Assembly: GCA_020698575.1 (NCBI GenBank)
Contig: CM036241.1
Coordinates: 39,105,855-39,169,854, forward strand
Origin: Bostrychus sinensis
Taxonomy: Eukaryota; Chordata; Actinopteri; Gobiiformes; Eleotridae
Direction: 5' to 3'
DNA: 64,000 bases
In this document: one piece after another, positions 41,636 through 52,951 of the stretch
Position numbering within the stretch: position 1 is the first letter of the stretch
Layout: each line of letters begins with the position of its first letter
Position numbers and translations under genes: made by a program
The notes under the pieces: model-generated
What the model saw: the letters and a program-made list of their open reading frames with translations, nothing else
Databases searched by the model: none
What the model was told of the DNA's origin: nothing

Positions 41636-43747
41636 ATGAACAGCTGGTGGTGAGTGATAAGAAGTGACTCCCACAGCCGCCACAGGCCCCTCTCTGCTCA
41701 GGACACACCAACAAACATTTAAACTACATTAAACATCCACAGAGCAGACGGACTGTGGACAATTCACATTTCAAAATAAGCTTTTTACTGAGAGTTGTCT
41801 ACATGTGCGCCATTTTTTTTTTTTTCAACTTCACACTCCTCCTGTAGAACTAGCTTCATTACCATATTTTTAAAAACCAGTTGTGTTAAAATAGACACTG
41901 TCCTTAAACTGGATCTGCAAATTAGTGCTGTTGTTAACAAAAATAATAAAAACATGTCATTGTGATTTGAATGATTTTTTACTGACCAAAATATTTTTAA
42001 TCTAGGTGTTTGGAAAATGATGAGACTGCCCACATTTTGGTATGGGGGCAGTCTGAACTTTAAAAGTTGTTTTGTCACCTTGGATAACTGTGCTTTGTTT
42101 TCTGGGCCTGTTGACAAAGCAGAGTCTCTGTTCCATCTCAGGCGTTACAAAGCCTTCAAAAAGAAAAGGTGGAAAATTATTTATTGACTCTCAACTGAAA
42201 AGAATGGAAATTAAATGCTGAAAAATGGGTATTGAACAATGTTTTTAGGAAATATGGATATGGTTTGGTAGAAAAATAATAAATGCTCTAAAAATGAGTA
42301 AAAACTGCAGTCAGTTGAACAGATGTATATATGGCTTCAAGTTTTATTTTGTTTTTGTTATTGTTTTTGCTCCTGGCTTAAACAATTAAGGAGCCAGTGT
42401 GTTGGAGCTATTTCCCTGTTGTTTATGTCTGTTCCTTCTGCCATGGTGTGGTGCTGTTTGTAGTGGTTTATCCATTTACCCTTCCCTATTTTTGGGCCCT
42501 TTATATAAACCATCTTGGTGGGCCCCCTTGCTCACTTTAGCAATATCTCTCACACATATCCCAGGCTTTTTAAGGGCCCCTCCCTGCAGTGGGCCCTGGG
42601 TAAACTGTACCCTTTATCCCCCCAGTTTGATGCCCCTGCCCTTACCTATCCAAGGCCTGAAGAAGGTGCACTCAGGTGTTGCAGTGTGGAGGTAAACAGA
42701 CTTTTGACTGTGCAAGTGTTGGTTAATTCTGTGTATTTTTGGATGGCTTTGGTGCCATTAAATTTGTCCACAGCAGCACACAAGGCAAGTTGGCTGCTAC
42801 AAGAACTAAAAATTTGAAAGAGCAGAAGCATATTTTAACACCAGCTTTTCACTGTGAGAGCTGTCTGTGCAGGATCATTATGTTGCTGTGTCTACTTTAC
42901 ACAAGTGGGGGAATACAGATTCTTCTTTCTGCTTTCAAGGCTTGACATTAACACTAGCCAACCAGCCAGATGTAAGTAGATTTTCATTTTGGCTGGTAAC
43001 ACAAATACTCCCTCTGCCACTGTCAATTTTATGAATAACTTTAAACTTTAACTTTTATTGCCTGAATTTGAATGTACTGTACACCTTTTAGCAGGGGTGC
43101 AATGATATCCAAATTTGACCATACGGTATTATTACAATATTAATCTTGCGATACTATGTGATATTATGGCTTGTGTTGTAGAAAAGCGCACCATAACAAA
43201 ACATATTCTTTAAAAAATCCCTGTCAAGCCTTTAGGGATTTAGTTATTCATATATTTCAAGATTAAAAGATCGTGGTCTGTGTAGTTCCCTCTGCTTTTC
43301 TCGTCACATTTCTCTTACAGTTGTTTGGTGATAGTTTAGTTCGATGTAGTCCTGGTTTAATTCTGTTAGGACAAAAGCATGGAAGTATGTTTAATCTCCT
43401 AATAGAGATAGTGAAGAGAAAGGGGAGGGTTAGAACAAATTTTCCAGGGTCATTTTTCAGGATAAATAAAGAACAGAAAATACATTTGAGATGTTCTAGC
43501 TTCTTGACTTTGTTGTAATTAAATCAACATAATTCCTCTTGAATCCTTAGTCTGTGTTATACATTATAGTTCATACTTATTAAATTGAATTCTGGTTTTG
43601 TTTAGTCTGGGTTTGGTTGGAAGACTTGGGCTTAAAAAAAAAGTAAAATAATCTTTAACCTCAACGTTTTCTTTCTTTCTTTCTTTCTTTTTTTATTTAT
43701 TTATTTATTTTTTGTATGTTCTGCATATTATTGCAGTTTGCTTCAAA
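41636..43747. other. Non-coding stretch, no gene recognised
   Basis: 41955-42005 contains one copy of the tandem unit found at 44104-44690 (TTGTGATTTGAATGATTTTT, ACTGACC, TTTTTAATCTAGGT). GGGCCC-rich sequence at 42497-42645 ends GATGCCCCTG, like a hAT right terminus without a clear partner. (CTTT)n and (ATTT)n runs lie at about 43672-43712. Open frames at 42399-42817 have no domain. Confidence 0.4.
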
Positions 43748-43890
43748 CCACACAGGCTCCTGTATGTTCCCATCTCATCATATTCTTGTTATATTCTTGC
43801 ATCTTGAAGTCTATTTCCTTTTGTCTTCGCTCAGTGGTTTTCAACGCGGTCCTCAGATTGGACTCCTCGCTCCGTGACCGTCCCCCAAGA
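43748..43890 (+). repeat. Local duplication, copy 1 (partner 45914-46060)
   Basis: Both copies share TATTCTTGCATCTT, GTC.ATTTCCTTT, CGTCCTCGC/TGTCTTCGCT, GTGGTTTT, CCTCAGATTGGACTCCT and GCTCCGTGACC in the same order. The offset is about 2.17 kb. The function is unknown, and the coding reading is not consistent between the copies. Confidence 0.75.
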
Positions 43891-44103
43891 TCCACTTATT
43901 GTCACAAATTCTCTGCTATAATAACAGAAGACAGGATGGAAGACAAGAGGAGCATGTACTTCTTAATAATGTGAAAAAGTACACATGCAAAACCTTTCAA
44001 ACCATTTTGTGATTTTGTTTTTTAATACCTATAGTTTTAGTAAGAAGAAATGCAGTAGATTAATCTTGGTATGTTTCACATGCTTACAGTAACATAATAT
44101 TGT

Positions 44104-44486
44104 CATTGTATTAACATGACCATATCTTGTAATAACATGAGAATGGTCTTATTTTATCAAAAAAAATAAAATAAAAATAAATAATAATAAAATATATATT
44201 ATTGTGATTTAAATTATTTTTACTGACCTAAAATTTTTGAATATTGGTGAAAATTGATAAACATTGCATTGTAATAACATCGTCATGTCTTGTAATAACA
44301 TGAGAACTATCTTCTATCAAAATAAATAAATAAATAAATAAAATAAAATAATAATCAAAACATTATCATTGTGATTTAAATTATTTTTAGTGACCTAAAT
44401 ATTTTAAATGTAGTTGAAATGTGAAACACTTCCAATGATGTAAAACATTGCATTGTAATAACATGGTCATATCTTCTAATAACACG

Positions 44487-44543
<57 letters not shown>

Positions 44544-44690
44544 TATTGTGATTTGAATTATTTTTACTGACCTAAATATTTTTCATCTAGGTAAAACATA
44601 ATACACATCCAATGATGTTAAACATTGCATTGTAATAACATGATCATATATAAACAGATAGATCGATCGATAGATAGATAGTTATTGTCT
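44104..44690 (+). repeat. ~170-bp tandem repeat with a different microsatellite in each copy
   Basis: Four copies start near 44104, 44267, 44451 and 44628 with CATTGTAATAACATG. Each continues with a simple repeat, then TTGTGATTTAAATTATTTTT, ACTGACCTAAAT and a variable tail. At the same place the copies hold, in turn, a mixed AAAT/AAT run, a (TAAA)n run, an (AAT)n run (44487-44541) and GATA/GATC units (44660-44680). A single unit occurs at about 41955-42005. Confidence 0.85.
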
Positions 44691-45323
44691 TGTAAAAACA
44701 TGATAATTATCTTATAATAACATGATAATTATTGTTTCAAAAATAATTATTTATCTTTTTAACATATATTAAAATGATTACTCTTATAATTGACAGTCCT
44801 ATATTGGTGGGTTATGTTCAGTCGGGGTAGTGCACAGACAACAAGCTTTTCTTATAATTAAAAAATATAAAAAATGTATGATATGCATAATTCACCATTT
44901 TTACTAAATCCTTGCAAAATTTTGTGGAACAAAAATATTTTTGTAGCACGTTTGAATATTTTAAAGAAAGTATTATTTGACTTTAAGAAAGTACAGTGCA
45001 CTTTGCATAATTTAAAAGGATATGGACATAAATAGGCTACCTAAATGTGATTCCTAACTTTGGGGCCCAATCTGAAAATCTGCAATGGGGCCTCTCATAC
45101 CACCTTAGGCCACTGGAAACACCTCCGATGGTACAGCCTCTTTATTGCCTTGAGTTCATGTTTTTAGGTTTTTCAAATTAATCTCCCAAATGTTTTTGTG
45201 TGAGCAGTAAGGGAGCTCGGGGCATCTTGTCACATTTTTTACATTCTTGTATATATTTCTGGAGCAGTAAAGTACTTTATTTGTCATTATATACAAGGTG
45301 TACAACAAAATTGCATTGTTTTT
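44691..45323. other. Non-coding stretch, no feature recognised
   Basis: AT-rich sequence. GGGGCCCAATCTG...GGGGCCTC near 45061-45095 resembles the interior of a hAT MITE, but no ends are clear. Confidence 0.4.
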
Positions 45324-45416
45324 GATGGAGGAAATCTACACAGACACAGGGAGAACACGCATACTCCACACAGAAAGGCCCTGTCCTGTCCAGGAATTGA
45401 ACCTAGGACCTTCTTA
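45324..45416 (-). mobile_element. tRNA-derived SINE-like repeat
   Basis: Minus-strand copy of the repeat at 32247. The complement reads AAGAAGGTCCTAGGTTCAAT (B-box-like GGTTCAATTCC), then GGGCCTTTCTGTGTGGAG and GTGTTCTCCCTGTGTCTG. The A-box end is truncated or worn. Confidence 0.75.
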
Positions 45417-45913
45417 GAGTTAGAGTCGAGTTAAAAACTACAAACCAGATGAAAGAGCAACATTCATTTCATTTTTGTATCTTGCTATCTTGCTATTGTG
45501 ATAAGAAAACTTCGGTCTGCTGTCTAACATCTACATTTGTTATTTTCTCAAGGTTTATATTTAGAAGAAATATCTGACAAAAAATATAATGTTAACCATT
45601 TTTACTTTTGACCATGAAAAATTCTTTCAGAACAAAGATGGGATGTGTTCATATTCAGAGCATAACAGCAGACCATGGAGGGACACAAACTGAAATTCTA
45701 ATATCGTGAACAACTCTTTTAAAAAAACTGCAGTGTGTGCCCGGTGTCCTCTACAGTCTCACATATACAACACCTAGAATAGGAATAAAACATCAGAATA
45801 CATTAGAATTCAGAGGTTTAGCATTAACCGGTGACTAATATAATACATTTACTAAATACAGTGTTACCCCAGTTGAATTTTTTTTTGCATTTTTTCCCTA
45901 GCTCGTCAGTCCT
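45417..45913. other. Non-coding stretch, no feature recognised
   Basis: Nothing recognised. Confidence 0.4.
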
Positions 45914-46060
45914 CACACAGACACCATATGTCCCCGTCTCGTCCTCGTCATATTCTTGCATCTTCCAAGTCGATTTCCTTTCGTCCTCGCCTCGTGGTTT
46001 TGGGCAAGGTTCCTCAGATTGGACTCCTGGCTCCGTGACCAATGTCCTGCTCTGTCCCGT
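45914..46060 (+). repeat. Local duplication, copy 2 (partner 43748-43890)
   Basis: This copy is less AT-rich and retains CpGs (GTCTCGTCCTCGTC) where copy 1 has TG or CA (ATCTCATCATATTC). That pattern is expected if copy 1 decayed by methyl-CpG deamination or copy 2 is under constraint. Overlapping open frames on both strands have no known domain. Confidence 0.7.
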
Positions 46061-46395
46061 AACCGAATAAAGATCGAAACATTCACAAACTTCACGCTCC
46101 ACCTGTGTTTTCGGTATATGGTCCGTCTCTGAGCGAACGGGCCAGCGCTCGTCCTGATTGGAGCAGAATGAAGGCCCGTTTTCATAATTACAGCTGAAGC
46201 AGATTTTATCAAAAGCAGAACTCGGAGGCAGCCGAGGAAAGAAATGGAAAATATTTAAAGTACTTTGGATTTTTGAGTAACTTTAGAGAAGACCATGAAC
46301 TTTGTAATGCTCCAATTGGCCAAAGGGACTTTTTTTTAATGGTATTTGAAAAAAAAAAACAAAAAAAAAAATTCAATCATAGATCATTTTAAAAG

Positions 46396-46408
46396 CCCCC
46401 CCCCCCCC
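46396..46408. repeat. Poly-C tract
   Basis: A run of 13 C, next to the repeat starting at 46410. Confidence 0.95.
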
Positions 46409-46409
46409 A

Positions 46410-46969
46410 TGAATGAATGAATGTGAGAGTGAATGGTTGTCTGTCTGTGCATCTGTGTGAGCCCTGAGAATAACTGGCCCTTATCCAGGGTGCACCCTGG
46501 ATTACGAATTTGTTTTTGATTTTTGAATTGTACTGGATATGATTGGATTTGAATTTGTTTTTGATTTTGAGGGCCACGATTTGATTCAAAAGCAATGCAT
46601 CAGACACTCGTCTGGTTCATGACAGCATTAATAATTCATTTTAACCTTTTATTTTAGATCTAAAAAGTAATTTTAAACCCGTTCTACTTCAAAGAAAAAA
46701 AATAAAAATAAATAATTGATATGTTGCAGTAGCAAATTCTGTTTGCATTTGCCAGAGCTGACTCTTTACAACTCAGTAGCAAAAGATTTGTATTGAACAT
46801 AGCCTCAGTAATTTGTAGTTTTTGCTAAATTCTGGTTATTAGCTTTAAAAAAAAAAACATTCATTACATGGGAAAAGTTATTATTTTTCCCACCTCTAAT
46901 TGTAATAGGCTCCAGTACACAGGCCCCCTAACAGGAATAAGCAGAGGAAGATGAATGAATGAATTAATG
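46410..46969 (+). repeat. Common fish dispersed repeat, split by an insertion
   Basis: The first part (46410-46500: GTGAATGGTTGTCTGTCTG, TTATCCAGGGTGCACCCTGG) and second part (about 46905-46969: ATAGGCTCCAGTACACAGG, AATAAGCAGAGGAAGATGAA) are adjacent in the copy at 56262-56437. About 400 bases (46501-46904) intervene, with TTTGTTTTTGATTTTTGAAT repeated twice. I found no clear duplication for this insert. Confidence 0.7.
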
Positions 46970-47275
46970 CAGTCATTCCCAAAGTGGGTTCCGGGGCCCC
47001 CTGGTGGGGGAGGGTACTGCAGGGGGGCAGCTTGAGGTTGTCTACATTAACTACATAAAAATGAATAAAGTCTGAAATTAATTATAAAGTATAATTAAGA
47101 ACAGTTGTTGATAGTTGTTTAAAAATATTATTTTGAGGCGTTTTTAGCCCTAAATCTGAGATTTTTGTAAAGTTTTTTTTATAGAAATCTTTTGTATGTT
47201 TTGATTAGAGTGAAGTCTTACTGTTGGGGGTCTGTGTGGAAATTTCTGATTGTTAAGAGCCTTTGAGAATGACTA
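46970..47275. mobile_element. hAT-type miniature element
   Basis: A 306-bp element with ends CAGTCATTCCCAAAGTGGG and CCTTTGAGAATGACTA. The 8-bp duplication is AATTAATG (46962-46969) and AAGTAATG (47276-47283), seven of eight identical. It sits directly at the tail of the split dispersed repeat. No coding sequence is present. Confidence 0.8.
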
Positions 47276-47331
47276 AAGTAATGGATTTAAAAGTCGAAAT
47301 AAGTAAAACTTTGGTGGTGGTGAATATTTCT

Positions 47332-47391
47332 AGTAGTAGTAGTAGTAGTAGTAGTAGGAGTAGTAGGAGTAGTAGTAGTAGTAGGAGTAGT
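47332..47391. repeat. (TAG)n microsatellite
   Basis: About 20 imperfect TAG/AGG triplets. Confidence 0.95.
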
Positions 47392-47532
47392 TACAATGAC
47401 AAGAGTTAATTTTAACCAAACCAAAGATGAGAGGTGAGATCACACTAACTCTGTGGTTACTGTCCCACTGACTCAGTTCAGAGCTGAGAACGTCTGCCTG
47501 GGACTAAACAACAGTACTTTATATTACAGCGT

Positions 47533-47960
47533 ACAGGGCTGAAACAACTAATCAGAATCATTTCAAACTAAATTAGTAATCGAATAATCACCAATGGGTT
47601 ATTTAATAGACTCTGAAACATGCCATGTGCTGAGAGTAAAGGTTTTATTGCAAAGATAGGGCAGTAAACAGATAAATACAATGTCCATTTTGTGTTTTTG
47701 TATAAGAATATCTTTTTTTTTTGTATCTATGCTCTATGTAAACATCCTCAAGTGGCTTTGTGTGGTTTAATTTTGTCAAAATTAAGTGATTTTTAGTGTT
47801 AGTGTTATCACCAATTCTTATCAAGATATCAAGACAGTAAAACAGATCAAGTTTTTAACCACTTTACTCGCATTTCACGATCTAATTATTCAATCAATTA
47901 ATCTGAAAAAGTAATCAACAGATTAATTAATTATCAAAATAATCGTTTGTTGCAGACCTA
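47533..47960. mobile_element. CAGGGCTG-ended miniature element
   Basis: The left end ACAGGGCTGAAACAACTAATC pairs with the right end GATTATTTTGATAA-type sequence read as TAATCGTTTGTTGCAGACCTA. ATTAATTAAT and AATCG words recur on both sides. A target duplication was not convincing, so the superfamily is left open. Confidence 0.6.
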
Positions 47961-48379
47961 GTAATATTTATATCATCATGGTTTGGTTTTGGGCAGAATT
48001 TACTTGATGAGATTTGACCCAGAACTAAATAAGATTTGATCAGGTTTTAGTTTAAGGTATTCTTTACTGTCTCTGGATTTATCTCATTTTAGTTTAGTTT
48101 GGTTATTTTTATGAAATGCTGTTTTGCTGTGTGAAAGCTGGCAGTTCTTACATTTTGCCTTTTTGGCTGGAGTCTTGCTCTAATTTAGTCCAGGTTTAAT
48201 ATTGATTTTGGTTTTATTTGCCTTGTTCCAGTCCAAATTAAAACTATAAGTCCTTATTCATCAGTAGTACAATATAATAATTAGTTCTTCTTTTGATTCC
48301 ATCATAGAAAAATGACTAAAATGTATCTCAAAGCTGGTTCTTCTCCTCCATTTCCCACCATCTTTTGCTCATGAACCAT
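47961..48379. other. Non-coding stretch, no feature recognised
   Basis: Weak 11-bp-unit-like words (TTTAGTCCAGGTTTAAT) near 48184 and nothing else. Confidence 0.4.
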
Positions 48380-48545
48380 TTGCCCCCCTGACCTGTCAGT
48401 TTCAAAGATCTGAGCCTCTTTTATTTATATAATCAGATTAAGATTTAAGTATTAATCTCTTTCTCATCAATCCATCCTCAAACTGCCTTTGTAAAATTAA
48501 ATTAACCCATTTACTCATGAAAGTGTTGGGAATTGGCAGTGAATG
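48380..48545. other. Candidate conserved non-coding element
   Basis: A unique block with ATAATCAGATTAAGATTTAA, TTAATCTCTTTC and AAATTAAATTAACCC (paired ATTA cores). Texture only. Confidence 0.3.
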
Positions 48546-48782
48546 GAGCTTATCATTCATAAAAGAACAACTATGAGATTTAATTTATGTGAAGTGTACG
48601 AAGTGAAGAGACAGCTAAAACCACTTTATTGAAACAAGAGAAGAAGAAATGAAAGCACAAAGGCGTAGAAGAAGACTTTGAAGTTTCCAGTCTGTATCTG
48701 AGTAAATTCTATATTTTTGACAAAGTTGCAGATAAATCATGTGTGGGGAAAAAAATGCACAGAACTAAAAGTTACCAGAATT

Positions 48783-50175
48783 AAACCAGGCCTCCTGAGA
48801 GTTACTAAACCAGGACTAAACCAGGACTAAACCAGGACTAAACCAGGACTAAAGCAGGGCTAAACTAGGTCTAAACCGGGACTAAACTAGGGCTAAAACA
48901 GGACTAAACTAGGTCTAAACTAGGGCTAAACCAGGACTAAACTAGGACTAAACTAGGACTAAAGCAGGACTAAAGCAGGGCTAAACTAGGTCTAAACCGG
49001 GACTAAACTAGGGCTAAAACAGGACTAAACTAAGTCTAAACTAGGGCTAAACCAGGACTAAACTAGGTCTAAACTAGGGCTAAACCAGGACTAAACTAGG
49101 ACTAAACTAGGACTAAAGCAGGACTAAAGCAGGGCTAAACTAGGTCTAAACCGGGACTAAACTAGGGCTAAAACAGGACTAAACTAAGTCTAAACTAGGG
49201 CTAAACCAGGACTAAACTAGGTCTAAACTAGGGCTAAACCAGGACTAAACTAGGACTAAACTAGGTCTAAACCAGGACTAAACTAGGGCTAAAACAAAAC
49301 TAAACTAGGTCTAAACTAGGGCTAAACCAGGACTAAACTAAGTCTAAACTAGGGCTAAGCCAGGACTAAACTAGGACTAAACTAGGTCTAAACCAGGACT
49401 AAACTAGGGCTAAAACAGGACTAAACTAGGTCTAAACTAGGGCTAAACCAGGACTAAACTAAGTCTAAACTAGGGCTAAGCCAGGACTAAACTAGGACTA
49501 AACTAGGTCTAAACCAGGACTAAACTAGGGCTGAAACAGGACTAAACTAGGTCTAAACTAGGGCTAAACCAGGACTAAACTAGGTCTAAACTAGGGCTAC
49601 ACCAGGACTAAACTAGGTCTAAACCAGGACTAAACTAGGGCTAAAACAGGACTCAACTAGGTCTAAACTAGGGCTAAACGAGGACTAAACGAGGACTAAA
49701 CTAGGTCTAAACCAGGACTAAACTAGGGCTAAAACAGGACTAAACTAGGTCTAAACTAGGGCTAAACCAGGACTAAACTAAGTCTAAACTAGGGCTAAGC
49801 CAGGACTAAACTAGGTCTAAACTAGGGCTAAACCAGGACTAAACTAGATCTAAACTAGGGCTAAACCAGGACTAAACTAGGTCTAAACTAGGTCTAAACC
49901 AGGACTAAACTAAAGCTAAACCAGGACTAAACCAGGACTAAACTAGGTCTAAACCAGAACTAAACTAAGGCTAAACCAGGACTAAACCAGGACTAAACTA
50001 GGTCTAAACCAGAACTAAACCAAAACTAAACTAGGTCTAAACCAGGACTAAACTAGACCTAAACCAGGACTAAACTAGGACTAAACCAGAACTAAACCAG
50101 GTCTAAACCAGAACTAATCTGGGACAAAACCTACAACTAATCTAGATCTGAATAAGGTCTAAAGTAGTGCTAAAC
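48783..50175 (+). repeat. Main 11-bp minisatellite array, about 1.4 kb
   Basis: About 125 head-to-tail units of 11 bases, consensus CTAAACYAGGW, with G or T often in the last position. Higher-order structure is visible: AAAGCAGGGCTAAACTAGGT recurs at about 48851, 48972 and 49126 (offsets 121 and 154, multiples of 11), and GGCTAAGCCAGGACTAAACT recurs further on. Units are much more uniform than in other arrays, implying recent expansion or homogenisation. No terminal inverted repeats flank it. Confidence 0.97.
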
Positions 50176-51309
50176 ATATAATTTGTATTTAGATATTTTT
50201 TTTTTCCATCTTCTTTAAACAACCTGAGTACAAACAACTTCAAATGGAGTTTCCCAGACTCCTGTAGGTGACGCTAAAGTTCTCCAGATTTTTTATCTTT
50301 CCGGCTTCTGCCCTGTATTTTACCGGTTTTCTGCCACTTCTGCCACTCGTCTGGCCCCCCTCTCCCGATGTGTTCTCTGTGACCGAACTGCGAGCTCTGA
50401 GTTTAGTTTGGATCTGAGTCAGACTTCACAAAACTCAGGTGAGAAAAGGGCTTTGATGGATTTTTAACACCACACTCGAAGCTCCAGTCTAATCCTGGCT
50501 TTGTTCTGAAGACGGAGACGACTTCAAAAGGTCACCGTGTGGAGAGAGAGAAAAAAAAAACTCAAAGAAAAGTGCAGGAAAAAAAAGAGAAATGGTGAGA
50601 GAACATTTTCAGATTAACATTCTGTCTTACAGCAGTCTGAGGCCAAAGATTAAAGATATTAGGGAGGATTTTTTTCGACTGCTGAGAAACCAGCGACTGT
50701 TTGTCCTTTTTTGAATAATGCGCATGTGTCAGGCTAAGATAAATGAACCTGTCCAGCAGAAACTTGCCGACCAATGCATCGTCTGAAGCCCTTTCTGTTC
50801 CTACAGCGCACGCCGTCCTTTGAAGGAATCGCCAATAACTACACAGGTTTTATTCTGCTCTTCTACAGTTTTTCTCCTCCTCCTCTGGTTCACTTCAAAA
50901 ACAGTTTTCCTTTTGTGACCTCCCGGTTCACGGTTTTCCTCAGCCATTGTGCTCTTCGAAGTCAGGCTGTCCGCGCTACGATGTTAACGCCGCTAATGCG
51001 GCGCTAATGCTGGACTACATAAACATAGTGTATACGCAGGCACAAGAACGTGCACTATCGCCGAAACCAGGAAGATGAACGAATGAATGGCAAGTCCGTG
51101 GAACAATGGTTAACGTACTCATGACAAAAACGATTGGATGAGGTTTTTTAAGTCCCACAGAGTCCACAGTTTATTAATATTATTATTATATTTTCTAATA
51201 CACCAATTTATAAGCCTTATACAGGGCAATGAAGGTAGTTTTAATAAATATTGCAAAAAATTAATTTATAAAGATCCTCCCTAATACCTTTAACAGCAGC
51301 TAAGACAAA
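50176..51309. other. Non-coding stretch, no gene recognised
   Basis: Open frames 50562-50774 (-) and 50774-51007 (+) have no known domain. 50930-51010 is relatively CpG-rich (GCGCTACGATGTTAACGCCG). A donor-like CTCAGGTGAGAAAA at about 50435 has no supporting exon. Confidence 0.4.
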
Positions 51310-52020
51310 ACAGGGTATACAGAGGGACAAAACCAGGACTAAACCAGGAGTAAACCAGGACTAAACTAGGTCTAAACCAGGTCTAAATTAAGACTAACAT
51401 TGGACTAAACTAGGTCTAAACCAGAACTAATGTAAGACTAAATCAAGACTAAAATCGGTCTAAACACAACTAAACCAGGTCTAAACCAGGACAAAACTAG
51501 GTCTAAACCAGGTCTTAGCCAGGACTAAATCAGAACAACACCAGGACTAAACCATGACTAAAGCAAGGCCAAACTAAGACACCAGCACTAAACCAGGACT
51601 ACACCAGAACCAAACCAGGTCTAAACTACGACTAAACCAGAACTAAATTAGAACTAAACCAGGACTAAACTAGGTCTAAACGAAGGCTGAAATAGGTCTA
51701 AACCAGGTCTAAACCAGGATTAAACTAGGTCTAAACCTGCACTAAATCAGGACTACACCAGAACCAAACCAGGACTAAAGCATGGCTAAACCAAGACTAA
51801 ACCAGGACTATACTATAACCAAACCAGGTCTAAACTATGATTAAACCCGAACTAAACTAGAACTAAACCAGGACTAAACTAGGTCTAAAGCAGGACTAAT
51901 CTGGGACAAAACCTACAACTAATCTAGAACTGAACAAGGTCTAAAGTAGTGCTAAACCAGCAATAATCTAAAGCAGGGCTAAACTAGAACTAAACCAGAT
52001 GTAAACCAGACCTAATGCAG
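51310..52020 (+). repeat. 11-bp tandem array, diverged
   Basis: About 60 units of CTAAACCAGGA type with CTAAACTAGGT, ACACCAGAACC and CTAATCTGGGA variants. It is separated from the main array by 1.1 kb of unrelated sequence. Shared variant strings (TAATCTGGGACAAAACCTAC at 50113 and 51898) suggest that the two arrays were once one or duplicated from each other. Confidence 0.93.
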
Positions 52021-52522
52021 GCCCACTCCATTTTACAACATGCCAGTATTTCATATATAAAAGCCCAAATATTTGTCCACTTATAGATCATTTGGCACAA
52101 CAACTAAAATAACGAAAGTTTCTGTCAGTGTTTAATAAACTTTCCAGTGGGATTCAGAGTATTTTGAGCTATTAAAGATTTCCTCTTTTTTCAGTGAGTG
52201 TCTTTGAAAACTGAAACTTGGATCCACACTTCCCTAAACTAATTGCTAATTAGCACATTTACCTGTTCGCTGCAGAATGACAATAATTATAATAAAAATA
52301 ATAATAATAATAATGGGAGGAATGCATATCTGAAGGAAGCGGCTGCAAAAGTCACATAATTTTTCATGAATAAATTAGGTTTTCATGCATTAAACCGGCT
52401 CTTAATGAGGATATGTGGGTTTAAAGACAGATATGGAAATAATAGAATATAATGTGTGTAATTAAGTTTGTATAAGCGAGTAATCAGCTAAAAAGATAGA
52501 GTTTAATTAAGAGTTTGTCGGT
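52021..52522. other. Candidate conserved non-coding element
   Basis: 52090-52520 is unique and rich in ATTA/TAAT words: AACTAATTGCTAATTAGCAC, TTTTTCATGAATAAATTAGG, TTTTCATGCATTAAACCGGC and GTGTAATTAAGTTTG. This is the strongest regulatory-looking texture in the window beside 7.1-7.5 kb. A short (ATA)n run at 52285-52312 interrupts it. There is no open frame. Confidence 0.38.
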
Positions 52523-52548
52523 AAAAAAAAAAAAAAAAAAAAAAAAAA
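52523..52548. repeat. Poly-A tract
   Basis: A run of about 35 A (52514-52548 region), with only minor uncertainty at the left edge. Confidence 0.85.
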
Positions 52549-52869
52549 TGGTTTGTGGGTGAAGTATTTTTCAAACAAACATGAACCAAAAACACTCCAA
52601 AATAAGAGCTCTTGAAATGGAGAGGTGCTCCAGAAACAGTGGGGGAAAAACCCACACATTTATTTACTTAAAAAAAAAAACTAAAAAAAAAAACTGAAGA
52701 TGGTATTCAAGGCATTGTCCCTATCTCGCAATGGTGAAGATAATACAGCCCAGACCTGGACTCAGACCTAAGAGATCTTCTAGTTTAAGGCCTAAAAGAG
52801 TAAGTTTCAAACTTTACACACCAATTACCATCTCAGAAAATATTTGGCTTTCAGAGTACCATCTTTAAT

Positions 52870-52948
52870 AATACAATGAGCCTAAATCTGGACCAAACCA
52901 GGACTAACACAGGACTAAACCAGGTCTAAATAACAACCTGACCATGGC
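52870..52948 (+). repeat. Short 11-bp array remnant, site of fold-back insertion
   Basis: ACCAGGACTAACACAGGAC, TAAACCAGGTCTAAATAAC and GACCATGGCTAA lie left of the fold-back element. CTAAACTAAACCAGCAC continues on its right (54255-54272). Joined without the element the two sides form ordinary array sequence. Confidence 0.8.
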
Positions 52949-52951
52949 TAA

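Noticed and set aside
42479..42653. Possible hAT element ending GATGCCCCTG with CCCTTCCC/CCCTTACC flanks
   Set aside because: The supposed left end (TATTTTTGGGCCC) does not match the right terminus, and the flanks are low-complexity.
45824..46212. Overlapping open frames on both strands as a coding exon
   Set aside because: The paralogous copy at 43.75 kb does not keep the frame and no domain is seen. Treated as a non-coding duplication.
48783..50175. Possible CRISPR-like repeat array
   Set aside because: The units are 11 bp and contiguous with no spacers, and the context is eukaryotic. It is a minisatellite.
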